From a virus, in IMG/VR virus record IMGVR_UViG_3300005915_000119, positions 1 through 23,415 of that record: 23,415 bases of DNA. The stretch is one strand, 5' to 3'. Both the position numbers and the translations under genes were made by a program. Position 1 is the stretch's first letter, and the number at the start of each line of letters is the position of its first letter. Positions 14,825 through 22,065 of this stretch are shown piece after piece. The notes under the pieces are model-generated. The model saw nothing but the letters and a program-made list of their open reading frames with translations. It searched no databases and was not told the origin of the DNA.

Positions 14825-15762
14825 TCTGACAACCCCTTTATTACATCAAGTATCGCAGACGCTTTCGTCTTGTTGATACATTTACCATTCACTTCCTTCG
14901 GGAATCTGCAATTAGTGTGACACCTTATTTCTTCACACTGTGGAAGGGTTTCTGACAATACGTTGATTACGTTCTCCCCCCAAGGTCCAGATGTTTCTGG
15001 AATTGTAGAACCCTGAAGTACTATTGTAGGTGTTCCTGAGGATGCTGCTACAAAACTCAGTCCACTATCGAGACCCACAAAGCATAGTGCCTTCTTACAT
15101 AACGCTCCTACCTGAGAAAGAGTCAACTTCTCTCTTACATCGAAGAACTTTACGTCTTCCTTATCCACAGTACCATTAGCAGGTCTATCTGTAGTTGCCC
15201 CTACCTGAAACACTGAAAGCCCCATATCTAAGAGACGATGAGTAAGTTCTTCGAACTTATCCCAATCCTTAGTAGGAACCCCAGATGTAGTATGAACTAC
15301 TACATACTTGTTCTGTTTGTTTATATCGAGCACTCTGTCTACTGCTGCATAGTCGTGCTCTGATAAAAAGAGTTGTACTTTTTCCCCTTCTTCTCTTGCA
15401 GGCAACCTACATCTGTCTAAATAATAATCTACCAGATGCTGATGCCTTAAATGGTCTAACTGATGCCATATCGTATCCTCTTGAGTTATTTGCTGAGGGA
15501 TAAGAACATCGTCATAATTCCATAAACCTTGCTTGTCAACAACCATCGTTAAAATGGCTTCCCAATTCTTTAACCAGTTTGGAGAAGTGTAAATCTTACT
15601 TACCCTAGGATTACCAAAGACTATGTCTTTGTATGCTTCATCCACGTATACATCTACCTCTGGTTCTTCGTACTTCTTATAGATACCATCTATAAGGTTA
15701 TGCACTAGAAGAACGTCCCCTAATGTCCTCGTAAGGACTATTGCTATCTTTTCCTTACCCAT
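14821..15762 (-). CDS. GT9-family (heptosyltransferase-like) glycosyltransferase
   Basis: 313 residues. The N-terminus IAIVLTRTLGDVLLVHNL (GD at 15-16) and the C-terminal motif FVGLDSGLSFVAASSGTPT (GLDSG at about 230-234) match the GT9 family, a GT-B fold enzyme group that includes ADP-heptose:LPS heptosyltransferases. The C-terminal cysteine cluster (CEEIRCHTNCRFP and a fourth Cys in NGKCI) is also seen in many GT9 proteins and may bind a metal. The sugar donor and acceptor are unknown. The ATG overlaps the stop of the upstream GT4 gene (TAATG), and its stop overlaps the radical SAM start, so the cassette is translationally coupled. Confidence 0.85.
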   Translation of the reverse strand: MGKEKIAIVLTRTLGDVLLVHNLIDGIYKKYEEPEVDVYVDEAYKDIVFGNPRVSKIYTSPNWLKNWEAILTMVVDKQGLWNYDDVLIPQQITQEDTIWHQLDHLRHQHLVDYYLDRCRLPAREEGEKVQLFLSEHDYAAVDRVLDINKQNKYVVVHTTSGVPTKDWDKFEELTHRLLDMGLSVFQVGATTDRPANGTVDKEDVKFFDVREKLTLSQVGALCKKALCFVGLDSGLSFVAASSGTPTIVLQGSTIPETSGPWGENVINVLSETLPQCEEIRCHTNCRFPKEVNGKCINKTKASAILDVIKGLSE

Positions 15763-16880
15763 TACTGCTCACCTCCGATTACTTTCAGTATCTTTACCGC
15801 TGCGTCATGCCATGTCCTGGCTTTCGCAGTCTCTGCATTAGCTAAACCCATAGCTTTTGCTTCCTCTTTATTAGTGAACATATGGCGCATTGCTTTTCGT
15901 AACTCTTCCACATCTACACTAGCCCACTTATGGTTCAATGCTTCAGGGCACTTCCTAATATAATCCACACTCGATATTTGTTCTAATGTGTAAGAAAGGT
16001 TGTGTCCCTGAAAGCCCAGTTCTGATAAGGAGGACCAATTGGTCGCTATTATGGGTAACCCACAGGCCATCGCCTCTAACACAGGTAATCCCAAACCCTC
16101 ACCTCTACTGGGTAATACTAAACAATCACATGCTCGATACAGATTCGCTATATCGGGCGTTGTTACTTTATCTCCAAAGAACAGTATCTTAGGTGGATTA
16201 GCTACCCATGAGGTAGATAACTCCTTTAGTCTGCTTACGAGTCTTCTTCTTTGTTGCATACCAAAGCCCCCATAGTGCGTTTTAAGTACTAAGCAAACAT
16301 CTTCGTTTGCCTTGAACTCTTTCGTAAACGCTTCAAGGAGAACTTCAAAATTCTTCCTTTCTGTAAAATCACCATTGGCTATAAACGTGAACTCTTTCTT
16401 ATTGAGAATGTTCGCTTTAAGGCCATCGACCTTAAACTCCTTCTCTATCCCCCAAGGAAGAATATGTATCCTATCCTTATCCAACCCTGAGTTCTGAGCC
16501 CATAAGTCCCTGTTGAAGTTACTAAACGTAAACACTCCATCAACGGCTTGTAATTCCTTCTCCCAAGGTTCGGGTAATCTATCTGTCTCAAATAGAGTAT
16601 AGATGTACCTCTTACAGTCTGCAGGTAACCTATCAAGTAATCGCTGTTGTGCTCTCTGATGCATTATCGCTGGAGTACCTGGTTGAACTTTCTGATTCAT
16701 CATTCTTTGTAACCTACGTGCTACATCTTCGTCTAACGATATCTTTTCTCTGTTCCAAGTAGTGGATTCATCCAAAGCTATACAAACACCCATCTTATCT
16801 AACTCAATGAGCATAGCTCTTGTCATTACTTCATATCCTGATTGCCCTGCAAAGGGTCCGTGCCAGATTAACTGGTTCAT
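15762..16880 (-). CDS. GT4-family glycosyltransferase 1
   Basis: 372 residues with the GT-B fold layout. A glycine-bearing N-terminal loop (GPFAGQSGYE) comes first, then the central IANGDFTERKNFEVLLEAF typical of the start of the GT4 nucleotide-sugar domain. The donor-site motif SRGEGLGLPVLEAMACG contains the E-x7-E pair E261 and E269. It should transfer a sugar with retention of configuration. The acceptor is unknown, and given the location a virion protein or a surface glycan are both possible. It is coupled to its neighbours by stop/start overlaps on both sides. Confidence 0.85.
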   Translation of the reverse strand: MNQLIWHGPFAGQSGYEVMTRAMLIELDKMGVCIALDESTTWNREKISLDEDVARRLQRMMNQKVQPGTPAIMHQRAQQRLLDRLPADCKRYIYTLFETDRLPEPWEKELQAVDGVFTFSNFNRDLWAQNSGLDKDRIHILPWGIEKEFKVDGLKANILNKKEFTFIANGDFTERKNFEVLLEAFTKEFKANEDVCLVLKTHYGGFGMQQRRRLVSRLKELSTSWVANPPKILFFGDKVTTPDIANLYRACDCLVLPSRGEGLGLPVLEAMACGLPIIATNWSSLSELGFQGHNLSYTLEQISSVDYIRKCPEALNHKWASVDVEELRKAMRHMFTNKEEAKAMGLANAETAKARTWHDAAVKILKVIGGEQ

Positions 16881-18097
16881 ACTCCTACCTCCTCTAATAT
16901 CATAGGATACTTAGTGGGCGATTCTAACTTATCGAAAAACGCCACCCATTGTTCTCCCACCTTTGTCCACGTATGGTCTAAGGCAAATCTATACGCCTTA
17001 TCTGCGCAATAAGTTCTGCCTCCCTCATCCTTATACATCTGTTGCATTGCTTCTGCTATTGCTCTAGGTTCTGGTACTGGTCTTTCAGTTAGGTATCTCC
17101 CTGTTAAGTAATGTCCCGCCTCTACAAGAAAAGACCTTTCCTCTCCTCCTAACTCTCCTGTTGCTGACTCGTTAAGAACTAACGTTGGTACCTTAGCGGC
17201 CATTGCTTCAATAACAGGAAGACCAAATCCTTCTCCCCCTATTGACACCAAAGCGTTTGACATATTGTACAGTATGTTCAGTTCTGGTTTAGATATCAAC
17301 TTCGAAAAGCTACTCCCCCTTGCTATCTGAGAAAAGAACACTATTGATTGAGAACCCGCTAAATCAAACGTTGCAAGTAAATCATCAATGTTATGCCCTG
17401 CAGGGTCATAAAAGTAAGTGTGTGGCCAAAGTACTGCCCCAGGACACATACCTTCTTCTTGTACTATCTTCCAAGCCTTGAATAACTCAGGCCAATTCTT
17501 TCTACCCTGATTTCTTGCAACACAGAGAAATATGAACCTATCCTGAAAAGTGTATCTACCTCTAAACTTCTTTTTTACTTCTGGAGGTAGAGGATAATAA
17601 TCTTTCTCATTTACTCCATGATAGATTACAGGTAACTTACCCTCCAAGAAAGGAAAACTCTTCAGTAGTGCGTCTTTACCGAAATCTGTATACGCAATCA
17701 CTCTATCCATAGATACTACGACCTTACCCCAAAAGTTAGGTAAACCCCCACCTATCTTTTCTCCGTCTACGGCTAAGTAACCTACCCACGAGAATAAGTT
17801 TCTACTCTTGCATTGGTTAGGGTCTGTTAAGTAATCGTAAAACCAAGGGTCACCAATTGTCAGAACCACATCTGGTCTTTCTCCATAAACAACTTGGTCG
17901 AAGATATCCTTCCCCCAAGAGTCTTGTTCTGTTGGTATAATTTTGAATGGATACTGGTCAGGGTCAACTTCCCTACTACCACAGGCCAGATAAATGATTT
18001 CATGCCCTGACTCATGCAAGACAGTAGCAATCTCTCCACCTACCTTTGCCATCCCTGTGTGTGAGCAAGGATTTTCTGTTAATACTAATATTCTCAT
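16877..18097 (-). CDS. GT4-family glycosyltransferase 2
   Basis: 406 residues. It begins MRILVLTENPCSHTGMAKVG, a typical GT4 N-terminus with a glycine loop. The middle has LCVARNQGRKNWPELFKAWK, the start of the second Rossmann domain, and the donor motif SIGGEGFGLPVIEAMA contains E289 and E297 (E-x7-E). It is the first gene of the modification cassette, with a strong ribosome site (AAGGAGGTAAG) and a GAAA-loop hairpin directly before that site. Its two ends fit a complete enzyme of the usual length. The donor and acceptor cannot be read from the sequence. Confidence 0.85.
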   Translation of the reverse strand: MRILVLTENPCSHTGMAKVGGEIATVLHESGHEIIYLACGSREVDPDQYPFKIIPTEQDSWGKDIFDQVVYGERPDVVLTIGDPWFYDYLTDPNQCKSRNLFSWVGYLAVDGEKIGGGLPNFWGKVVVSMDRVIAYTDFGKDALLKSFPFLEGKLPVIYHGVNEKDYYPLPPEVKKKFRGRYTFQDRFIFLCVARNQGRKNWPELFKAWKIVQEEGMCPGAVLWPHTYFYDPAGHNIDDLLATFDLAGSQSIVFFSQIARGSSFSKLISKPELNILYNMSNALVSIGGEGFGLPVIEAMAAKVPTLVLNESATGELGGEERSFLVEAGHYLTGRYLTERPVPEPRAIAEAMQQMYKDEGGRTYCADKAYRFALDHTWTKVGEQWVAFFDKLESPTKYPMILEEVGV

Positions 18098-18109
18098 CTT
18101 ACCTCCTTA

Positions 18110-18123
18110 AGCTCTTTCGAGCT
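18110..18123 (-). promoter_or_regulatory. GAAA-loop hairpin before the cassette
   Basis: On the minus strand AGCTC, GAAA, GAGCT forms a 5-bp stem with a GNRA tetraloop. It ends one to two bases before the AAGGAGG ribosome site of the first glycosyltransferase gene. It could tune translation of the cassette or be a remnant of the insertion junction. Confidence 0.35.
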
Positions 18124-18133
18124 CCCGTTTGTT

Positions 18134-18673
18134 TTAAGAGGATAGGAACAACTTCCTACACTCTAGTGAAATAGTAGCAACTATCAAATATATGTTATCT
18201 CCATACGGAGTTGTTATGTAGCCAGTCACACTTGGTTGACATGGTGCACTCAAGTATGAGTCAAACTTATTGTTCCTAACTACACTTAGAACGTTTTCTA
18301 CTAATTCTGCTGACTTGTCTACAGCGTCTTCCTGTATCTCATAACTTCTTGCACAGTATAATTCTACCGTATGAGTAACTTCTCTTTTATGAGATGACGA
18401 CCAAGTCTCTGGAGAACTGACTGGGGCAATACCTACGAAGGGGAATTGGTCATTTCTTAATGGTGGTAAAGATTTAGGAGCTACCTTCTGAATACCTTGC
18501 GCAGGGACATAATCAAGAGCCCCAACTGTCCTAGCTGCGGTTAATGCTGTTTTGATATTAATAAGTAGTGTTTTCATATCTTCTTCTTCCTCCCGGTCAG
18601 AATATACCTGTATGTAATTTCCTAAGTTAAGAATCTCTCTACCGTCTGCATCAACTAGAAATAATAACTCCAT
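18134..18673 (-). CDS. Tail terminator / minor tail protein candidate
   Basis: 179 residues placed after the gpG-like gene, where tail terminator proteins are normally encoded. The ATG at 18673 has AGGAGTGAGGA upstream. An internal methionine (residue 33, before KTLLINIKTALTAA) starts the part that looks like a tail terminator: helix, the segment FPFVGIAPVSSPE, strands THTVELYCARS, and a C-terminal strand LIVATISLECRKLFLSS. The first 32 residues are an unusual extension with an acidic end (REEEED). The protein would cap the tail tube at the head-proximal end. The glycosyltransferase cassette separates it from the tail tube gene, which normally follows it. Confidence 0.6.
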   Translation of the reverse strand: MELLFLVDADGREILNLGNYIQVYSDREEEEDMKTLLINIKTALTAARTVGALDYVPAQGIQKVAPKSLPPLRNDQFPFVGIAPVSSPETWSSSHKREVTHTVELYCARSYEIQEDAVDKSAELVENVLSVVRNNKFDSYLSAPCQPSVTGYITTPYGDNIYLIVATISLECRKLFLSS

Positions 18674-18687
18674 TCCTCACTCCTCCG

Positions 18688-19146
18688 TTAAAACTTCACC
18701 ATCTTACCGGTTAATGCCTTTCCTATATAATCTGTGAGTACCTTACTTATCCTTCTTTTATCTTCCTCTTGAAAGAGTAAAAACTTCCTCTGGGGTATTA
18801 CGGCCTTTCCCTGTACTCTACCAAAGTTATGTGTTGCTGCATATGCTACTGAAGTTCCTATCGCTACTTCCTTAGTACCTCTAACCTCGTAATTAATGCT
18901 ATTCTTTAAAGTACCGGTATCTTGTAGAATAGTAGAACTTCCCTTTCTTCTCTGCTTTACAGTACTGGGAGCGAGAGCTTTCCACTTAGCAGGTCTACCC
19001 TCTTGACGAAAGTTATCATCAACACTTCTTTGCATCAACATACCTATTTGCTTCATGGGTATGACAAGATTGCTCATCTTCCTTCCCAATCCCTTAAGAT
19101 ACGTATTCACCTGTTGCGAATTATCGTCAATTGACAATATTATCAT
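18688..19146 (-). CDS. Phage virion morphogenesis protein (Mu gpG-like)
   Basis: 152 residues. The central part, NFRQEGRPAKWKALAPSTVK followed by SSTILQDTGTLKNSI and AYAATHNFG, is characteristic of the phage virion morphogenesis / tail completion family (Mu gpG and HK97 gp10 relatives). The C-terminal IPQRKFLLFQEEDKRRI also fits. It takes part in joining head and tail. The ATG overlaps the stop of the preceding connector gene (ATGA), and it is followed closely by the tail terminator candidate, the expected order. Confidence 0.85.
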   Translation of the reverse strand: MIILSIDDNSQQVNTYLKGLGRKMSNLVIPMKQIGMLMQRSVDDNFRQEGRPAKWKALAPSTVKQRRKGSSTILQDTGTLKNSINYEVRGTKEVAIGTSVAYAATHNFGRVQGKAVIPQRKFLLFQEEDKRRISKVLTDYIGKALTGKMVKF

Positions 19147-19637
19147 TTAGTCCTCTCATCTACTATGTCATCCAACAAGTCAGGGTCTACTCTCTGGTTT
19201 TCTAAATCATCCATATCACATACAGGTGTATAATCTCTGTTGTGACTTACCTTTGCTCCTAAGGGAGAAGATATCTCAGGTAACTGCATTTCGAATTCTG
19301 CTATCTGGTCTAACTCCTTAATAGGTTCTTCACAGTATCTTTCTCTCCTGTTCTTATCCAAAGGATCACTACCTGGATTCTTCCTAGTGAGAATAAAACA
19401 CATTGACAACTTATTTGCTATTTCATATAGCAATGCTGGTTCACTTCCTGATGCCCAAGGTACCTGAGATGGATAAGACGACTCCAGTTTACTATTAATA
19501 GTCGCATATGCATTTCTCTGTGCCCTAGTAATCAAAGCACCAGAGAGTTGGGCCTCCCCCATATAGTTATTATGGGTGATTGCTAACCCTCCATTCATAT
19601 CCGCTCTTATGTCTCCACTGCTACCGTAGTACTCCAT
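19143..19637 (-). CDS. Head-tail connector, DUF1320 / gp36-like
   Basis: 164 residues with a strong ribosome site (AAGGAGGAAAG). The core ITRAQRNAYATINSKLESSY followed by LLYEIANKLSMCFILTRK resembles the helical head-tail adaptor fold of the Mu gp36 (DUF1320) family. The polar C-terminus (about 120-164) is probably disordered and acidic. One SGD tripeptide occurs near the N-terminus (residue 7). It is encoded between the head genes and the gpG-like gene, as expected for a connector. Confidence 0.65.
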   Translation of the reverse strand: MEYYGSSGDIRADMNGGLAITHNNYMGEAQLSGALITRAQRNAYATINSKLESSYPSQVPWASGSEPALLYEIANKLSMCFILTRKNPGSDPLDKNRRERYCEEPIKELDQIAEFEMQLPEISSPLGAKVSHNRDYTPVCDMDDLENQRVDPDLLDDIVDERTK

Positions 19638-19646
19638 CTTTCCTCC

Positions 19647-20060
19647 TTACCAAGCCTTATCGGCTTCATCCCAACGTTTACATGCAGTTACAAGTACTTC
19701 TTGCTTTGCTTGTAAATCTGCTGCTGGGCTACCGACAGATTGTAAATACCTTCTCAACTGCACTTTGCTCATAGAGTCAAAGTCAAAGGTTACTGTTTCT
19801 TCTTCTGCCTCTATAGTCTGAACTACGGGGCCCCCTTCTTTGAGTCTCTCTTCTCTTTCCTTCAATACCTTAGGGTCGTACTTTATACCTAGTAGAGGTC
19901 TTCCTGCTTTATCATCTTCAGCATCATATCTATCTTTCTCTCGAAAGAAGTCCTCAACCCAATTACCACAGGCACAATTAGCAGGAAATGGTAATTCTAC
20001 ATATTCTCTACCACATTCCTCGCAAATCCATTTTGTATTGACTTTAGTAGATTTGTCCAT
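19647..20060 (-). CDS. Zinc-ribbon protein with HeH/SAP-like C-terminus
   Basis: 137 residues with a perfect ribosome site (AAAAGGAGGTGAACA). The N-terminus holds four cysteines (C13, C16, C29, C31) in WICEECGREY and ANCACGNW, a zinc ribbon. A charged linker follows, then a short helix-extended-loop-helix-like end (FDSMSKVQLRRYLQSVG, KQEVLVTACKRW). Such HeH tails are common in small phage head-operon proteins and may bind DNA or other head proteins. The exact role is unknown. A hairpin and a copy of the three-copy motif lie upstream, so it may have its own promoter. Confidence 0.65.
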   Translation of the reverse strand: MDKSTKVNTKWICEECGREYVELPFPANCACGNWVEDFFREKDRYDAEDDKAGRPLLGIKYDPKVLKEREERLKEGGPVVQTIEAEEETVTFDFDSMSKVQLRRYLQSVGSPAADLQAKQEVLVTACKRWDEADKAW

Positions 20061-20082
20061 TGTTCACCTCCTTTTACTGTGT

Positions 20083-20109
20083 GTAAATCCTTCGTATACG
20101 TTCAGTTCG
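20083..20109 (-). repeat. Three-copy regulatory-looking motif, copy C
   Basis: CGAACTG, 3 nt, GTATACG, 2 nt, GGATTTAC on the minus strand, ending about 22 bp before the ATG at 20060. A small inverted repeat, GTAACC, CTGT, GGTTAC, directly precedes it (20109-20124). Its placement before a gene matches copy A. Confidence 0.5.
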
Positions 20110-20141
20110 TAACCACAGGGTTACATTACTGCTGTTCAATT

Positions 20142-20576
20142 TTAGTACTTTCCGTCTAGTTTGATGTTGCCCTTATTATCTACCATCTTCTTTACTACTT
20201 GTTCATCTGTTCCAGTCATTCCCGAGATAGCAGCTTCATTAAAACCATCTTCTGATAGCTCTTGTACCATCTTCTCTTTCTTAAACGTTTCCCTATTACC
20301 TTTATCAACCTCTCCATACTGCTCTTGTGCTTCTTCAGACCATTGACCCATTCCCTCTTGTGCTGATTTCTTCTTTGGTCTATTTGCAATTATGTGACTG
20401 CGTTTATAGTCGTTCTGATAAAAGCCGGCACCTTTAAGTATGAATCCACTTCCTCCACTTATCAACCTCTTAACCTTTGCTCTACAATGAGGGCACCTAG
20501 GTAACTTCTTTTCATTCATTCCCTGGGGTACTTCGAACTCTCCACATCTCTCACATTCGTATTCATATGTAGGCAT
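20142..20576 (-). CDS. FmdB-like zinc-ribbon protein
   Basis: 144 residues starting MPTYEYECERCGEFEVPQ, which is the signature of the FmdB-type putative regulatory zinc ribbon (C8, C11, C28, C31). The short GSGFILKGAGFYQNDYK that usually follows the ribbon is present. The C-terminal 90 residues are charged and helical and contain a small helix-turn-helix-like part (about 105-130: DGFNEAAISGMTGTDEQVV). Such proteins occur often in phage head operons next to the capsid gene, with no proven function. The ribosome site is AAAGGAGTAAAAG. A strong hairpin separates it from the capsid gene. Confidence 0.75.
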   Translation of the reverse strand: MPTYEYECERCGEFEVPQGMNEKKLPRCPHCRAKVKRLISGGSGFILKGAGFYQNDYKRSHIIANRPKKKSAQEGMGQWSEEAQEQYGEVDKGNRETFKKEKMVQELSEDGFNEAAISGMTGTDEQVVKKMVDNKGNIKLDGKY

Positions 20577-20596
20577 CTTTTACTCCTTTAGTGCTA

Positions 20597-20618
20597 GTGG
20601 GGGTTTTTACACCCCCAC
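20597..20618 (-). promoter_or_regulatory. G/C-rich intercistronic hairpin, copy 2
   Basis: Perfect 7-bp stem GTGGGGG / CCCCCAC with a loop beginning TGTAA on the minus strand, placed just past the major capsid stop. It is almost the same as the hairpin at 2702-2723. No T-run follows, so it is more likely a 3'-end stabiliser, processing site or weak attenuator that raises capsid message relative to downstream genes. Confidence 0.6.
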
Positions 20619-20635
20619 CAGTCTATCCTTAGATG

Positions 20636-21556
20636 TTACGCAAGAACATTATCAATCAGATAACCGGAGTTAGTAGCTACCAGTTTCTCATCCTGAATCA
20701 TGCTCGGCTGAATAACATCACCGTCTCTTTCGTTATCCCTCCAGGTCTTAACTATAATACCATTCGATGTTCTGAATGTATAGCCAAGAGAAAGAGCCTC
20801 AAGTGAAGGTGAAGGTTCCGAGTAACATACAAGTACGTCATCGTCCCAAATACGCGAAATAGAAGCACTCTGCCCCTTCTTCGACGTATCTTCAGTCGCT
20901 TGAGCGAGAATGACTTTCAGGCCCCAAAGGACCGGAGGAAGGTCACCGTTCACAAGAAGTTCCTGGCCACCAGAACCCGTAATCGTGTATCTGATTAGGT
21001 TCCTGACGGTTGAGTCTTTCTTCACAACGTCTTTCACTTCGTCATTCATACATAAGATATTCGCCTCGACACCGGCATTCAATCTGACACTAGCTTTCGC
21101 AGTATCAATATCGGATTCGATAATCGGACTAGTTCCATCCCATTTAATTGCTGGGACAGCACTTGTAAGAGAAGCACCAGCTATCAGTGCTTTCGCCCTT
21201 TTTTCATAACCGAGCATCAGCCACTTCATCAACTTCTCAGTGGTTGTGATTTTCGGTCTGATAGGCGCATCAGCGTTCCTGACAATCCTGTCAGGAACAA
21301 GTTTCCTTAACGCATATTCTTCACAAGAATATGTTCCTGTCGACACATCCCAATCTGCCTCGTTCGCAGGTGCTCCTATTGCTCGATGAGTATCCATTTC
21401 CCGCATCTCTTCTCTCGAAAAGATGTAGTACTTGTCACTTTCTTTAACGACCTTTACAACGGGAAGTAGCATCTCAGCAACGAACGCGAGGTTACGATAC
21501 TTAATCGCAAGATTGGTGAGTGGCGTGCTTACATGAACGTTTGCTCTTTTAGGCAT
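20636..21556 (-). CDS. Major capsid protein
   Basis: 306 residues immediately after the decoration gene, with a strong ribosome site (AAGGGAGGTG). The sequence fits the HK97 fold seen in Mu-like and related capsids: N-terminal arm with TPLTNLAIKYRN, an E-loop-like region with YYIFSREEMREMD, a spine helix at about 105-130 (TTTEKLMKWLMLGYEKRAKA), and a P/A-domain part with CMNDEVKDVVKKDSTVRNLI and VLWGLKVILA. It has no zinc or enzyme motif. It contains no SGD tripeptide. The gene looks more GC-rich and more evenly coded than its neighbours, as is usual for a highly expressed capsid gene. This impression was not measured. Confidence 0.8.
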   Translation of the reverse strand: MPKRANVHVSTPLTNLAIKYRNLAFVAEMLLPVVKVVKESDKYYIFSREEMREMDTHRAIGAPANEADWDVSTGTYSCEEYALRKLVPDRIVRNADAPIRPKITTTEKLMKWLMLGYEKRAKALIAGASLTSAVPAIKWDGTSPIIESDIDTAKASVRLNAGVEANILCMNDEVKDVVKKDSTVRNLIRYTITGSGGQELLVNGDLPPVLWGLKVILAQATEDTSKKGQSASISRIWDDDVLVCYSEPSPSLEALSLGYTFRTSNGIIVKTWRDNERDGDVIQPSMIQDEKLVATNSGYLIDNVLA

Positions 21557-21572
21557 GGCCTAACACCTCCCT

Positions 21573-21980
21573 TTAGATTTTTTCCTCACGGATGTTTACA
21601 TAGGCGGTAACTATATCACCACTAGCTGTAGGTGCTTCTTCATAATGGCCAACAACGCCATCTCCAGAAGTCCAAGCCGTAGGTGTAGATACCTGACCGG
21701 TCGCATCATGAATGTGCAACATGTCACCGATAGAACCTGCAATCGCTGCGCGAACGTAGCTCTTACCTATCTGCATAACATTTACAACATCACCTGATGC
21801 TGCTGCGTCATCCTGAACGATACCGGCTATGAGATTGTCACCACTGGCGGCGGCATTAGTAACATGCCCTTCCTGACCAGCTGCGCCACTCCCACTGTAA
21901 ACAACAACCGAGTACTGAGTTAAAGCCTCATCAGCAATAAAAGAGTCTGCAAGTACTGGTCTATAACCTCTACTTGACAT
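21573..21980 (-). CDS. Capsid decoration (cement) protein, DUF2190-like
   Basis: 135 residues, small, Ala/Gly/Ser-rich and all beta, encoded just before the major capsid gene with a strong ribosome site (AAAGGAGGGTTAT). Segments such as LIAGIVQDDAAASGDVVNV and KSYVRAAIAGSIGDMLHI have the repeated beta-turn layout of DUF2190-type capsid cement proteins. It would sit on the outside of the head and stabilise it. Four SGD tripeptides occur (residues 46, 62, 105, 120), an exceptional density for this length. Confidence 0.75.
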   Translation of the reverse strand: MSSRGYRPVLADSFIADEALTQYSVVVYSGSGAAGQEGHVTNAAASGDNLIAGIVQDDAAASGDVVNVMQIGKSYVRAAIAGSIGDMLHIHDATGQVSTPTAWTSGDGVVGHYEEAPTASGDIVTAYVNIREEKI

Positions 21981-22065
21981 ATAACCCTCCTTTATTTACT
22001 AACATTAGACTACATTTAATTAATAACACTACTAACCGCTTTCCTTTTGTAAAGCACTAACATTA

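Noticed and set aside
22023-22053. Possible promoter before the decoration gene (TTTACA and TGTTAT)
   Set aside because: Spacing is 19 bp and both boxes are weak. A promoter here is plausible from gene order but not supported by the sequence.
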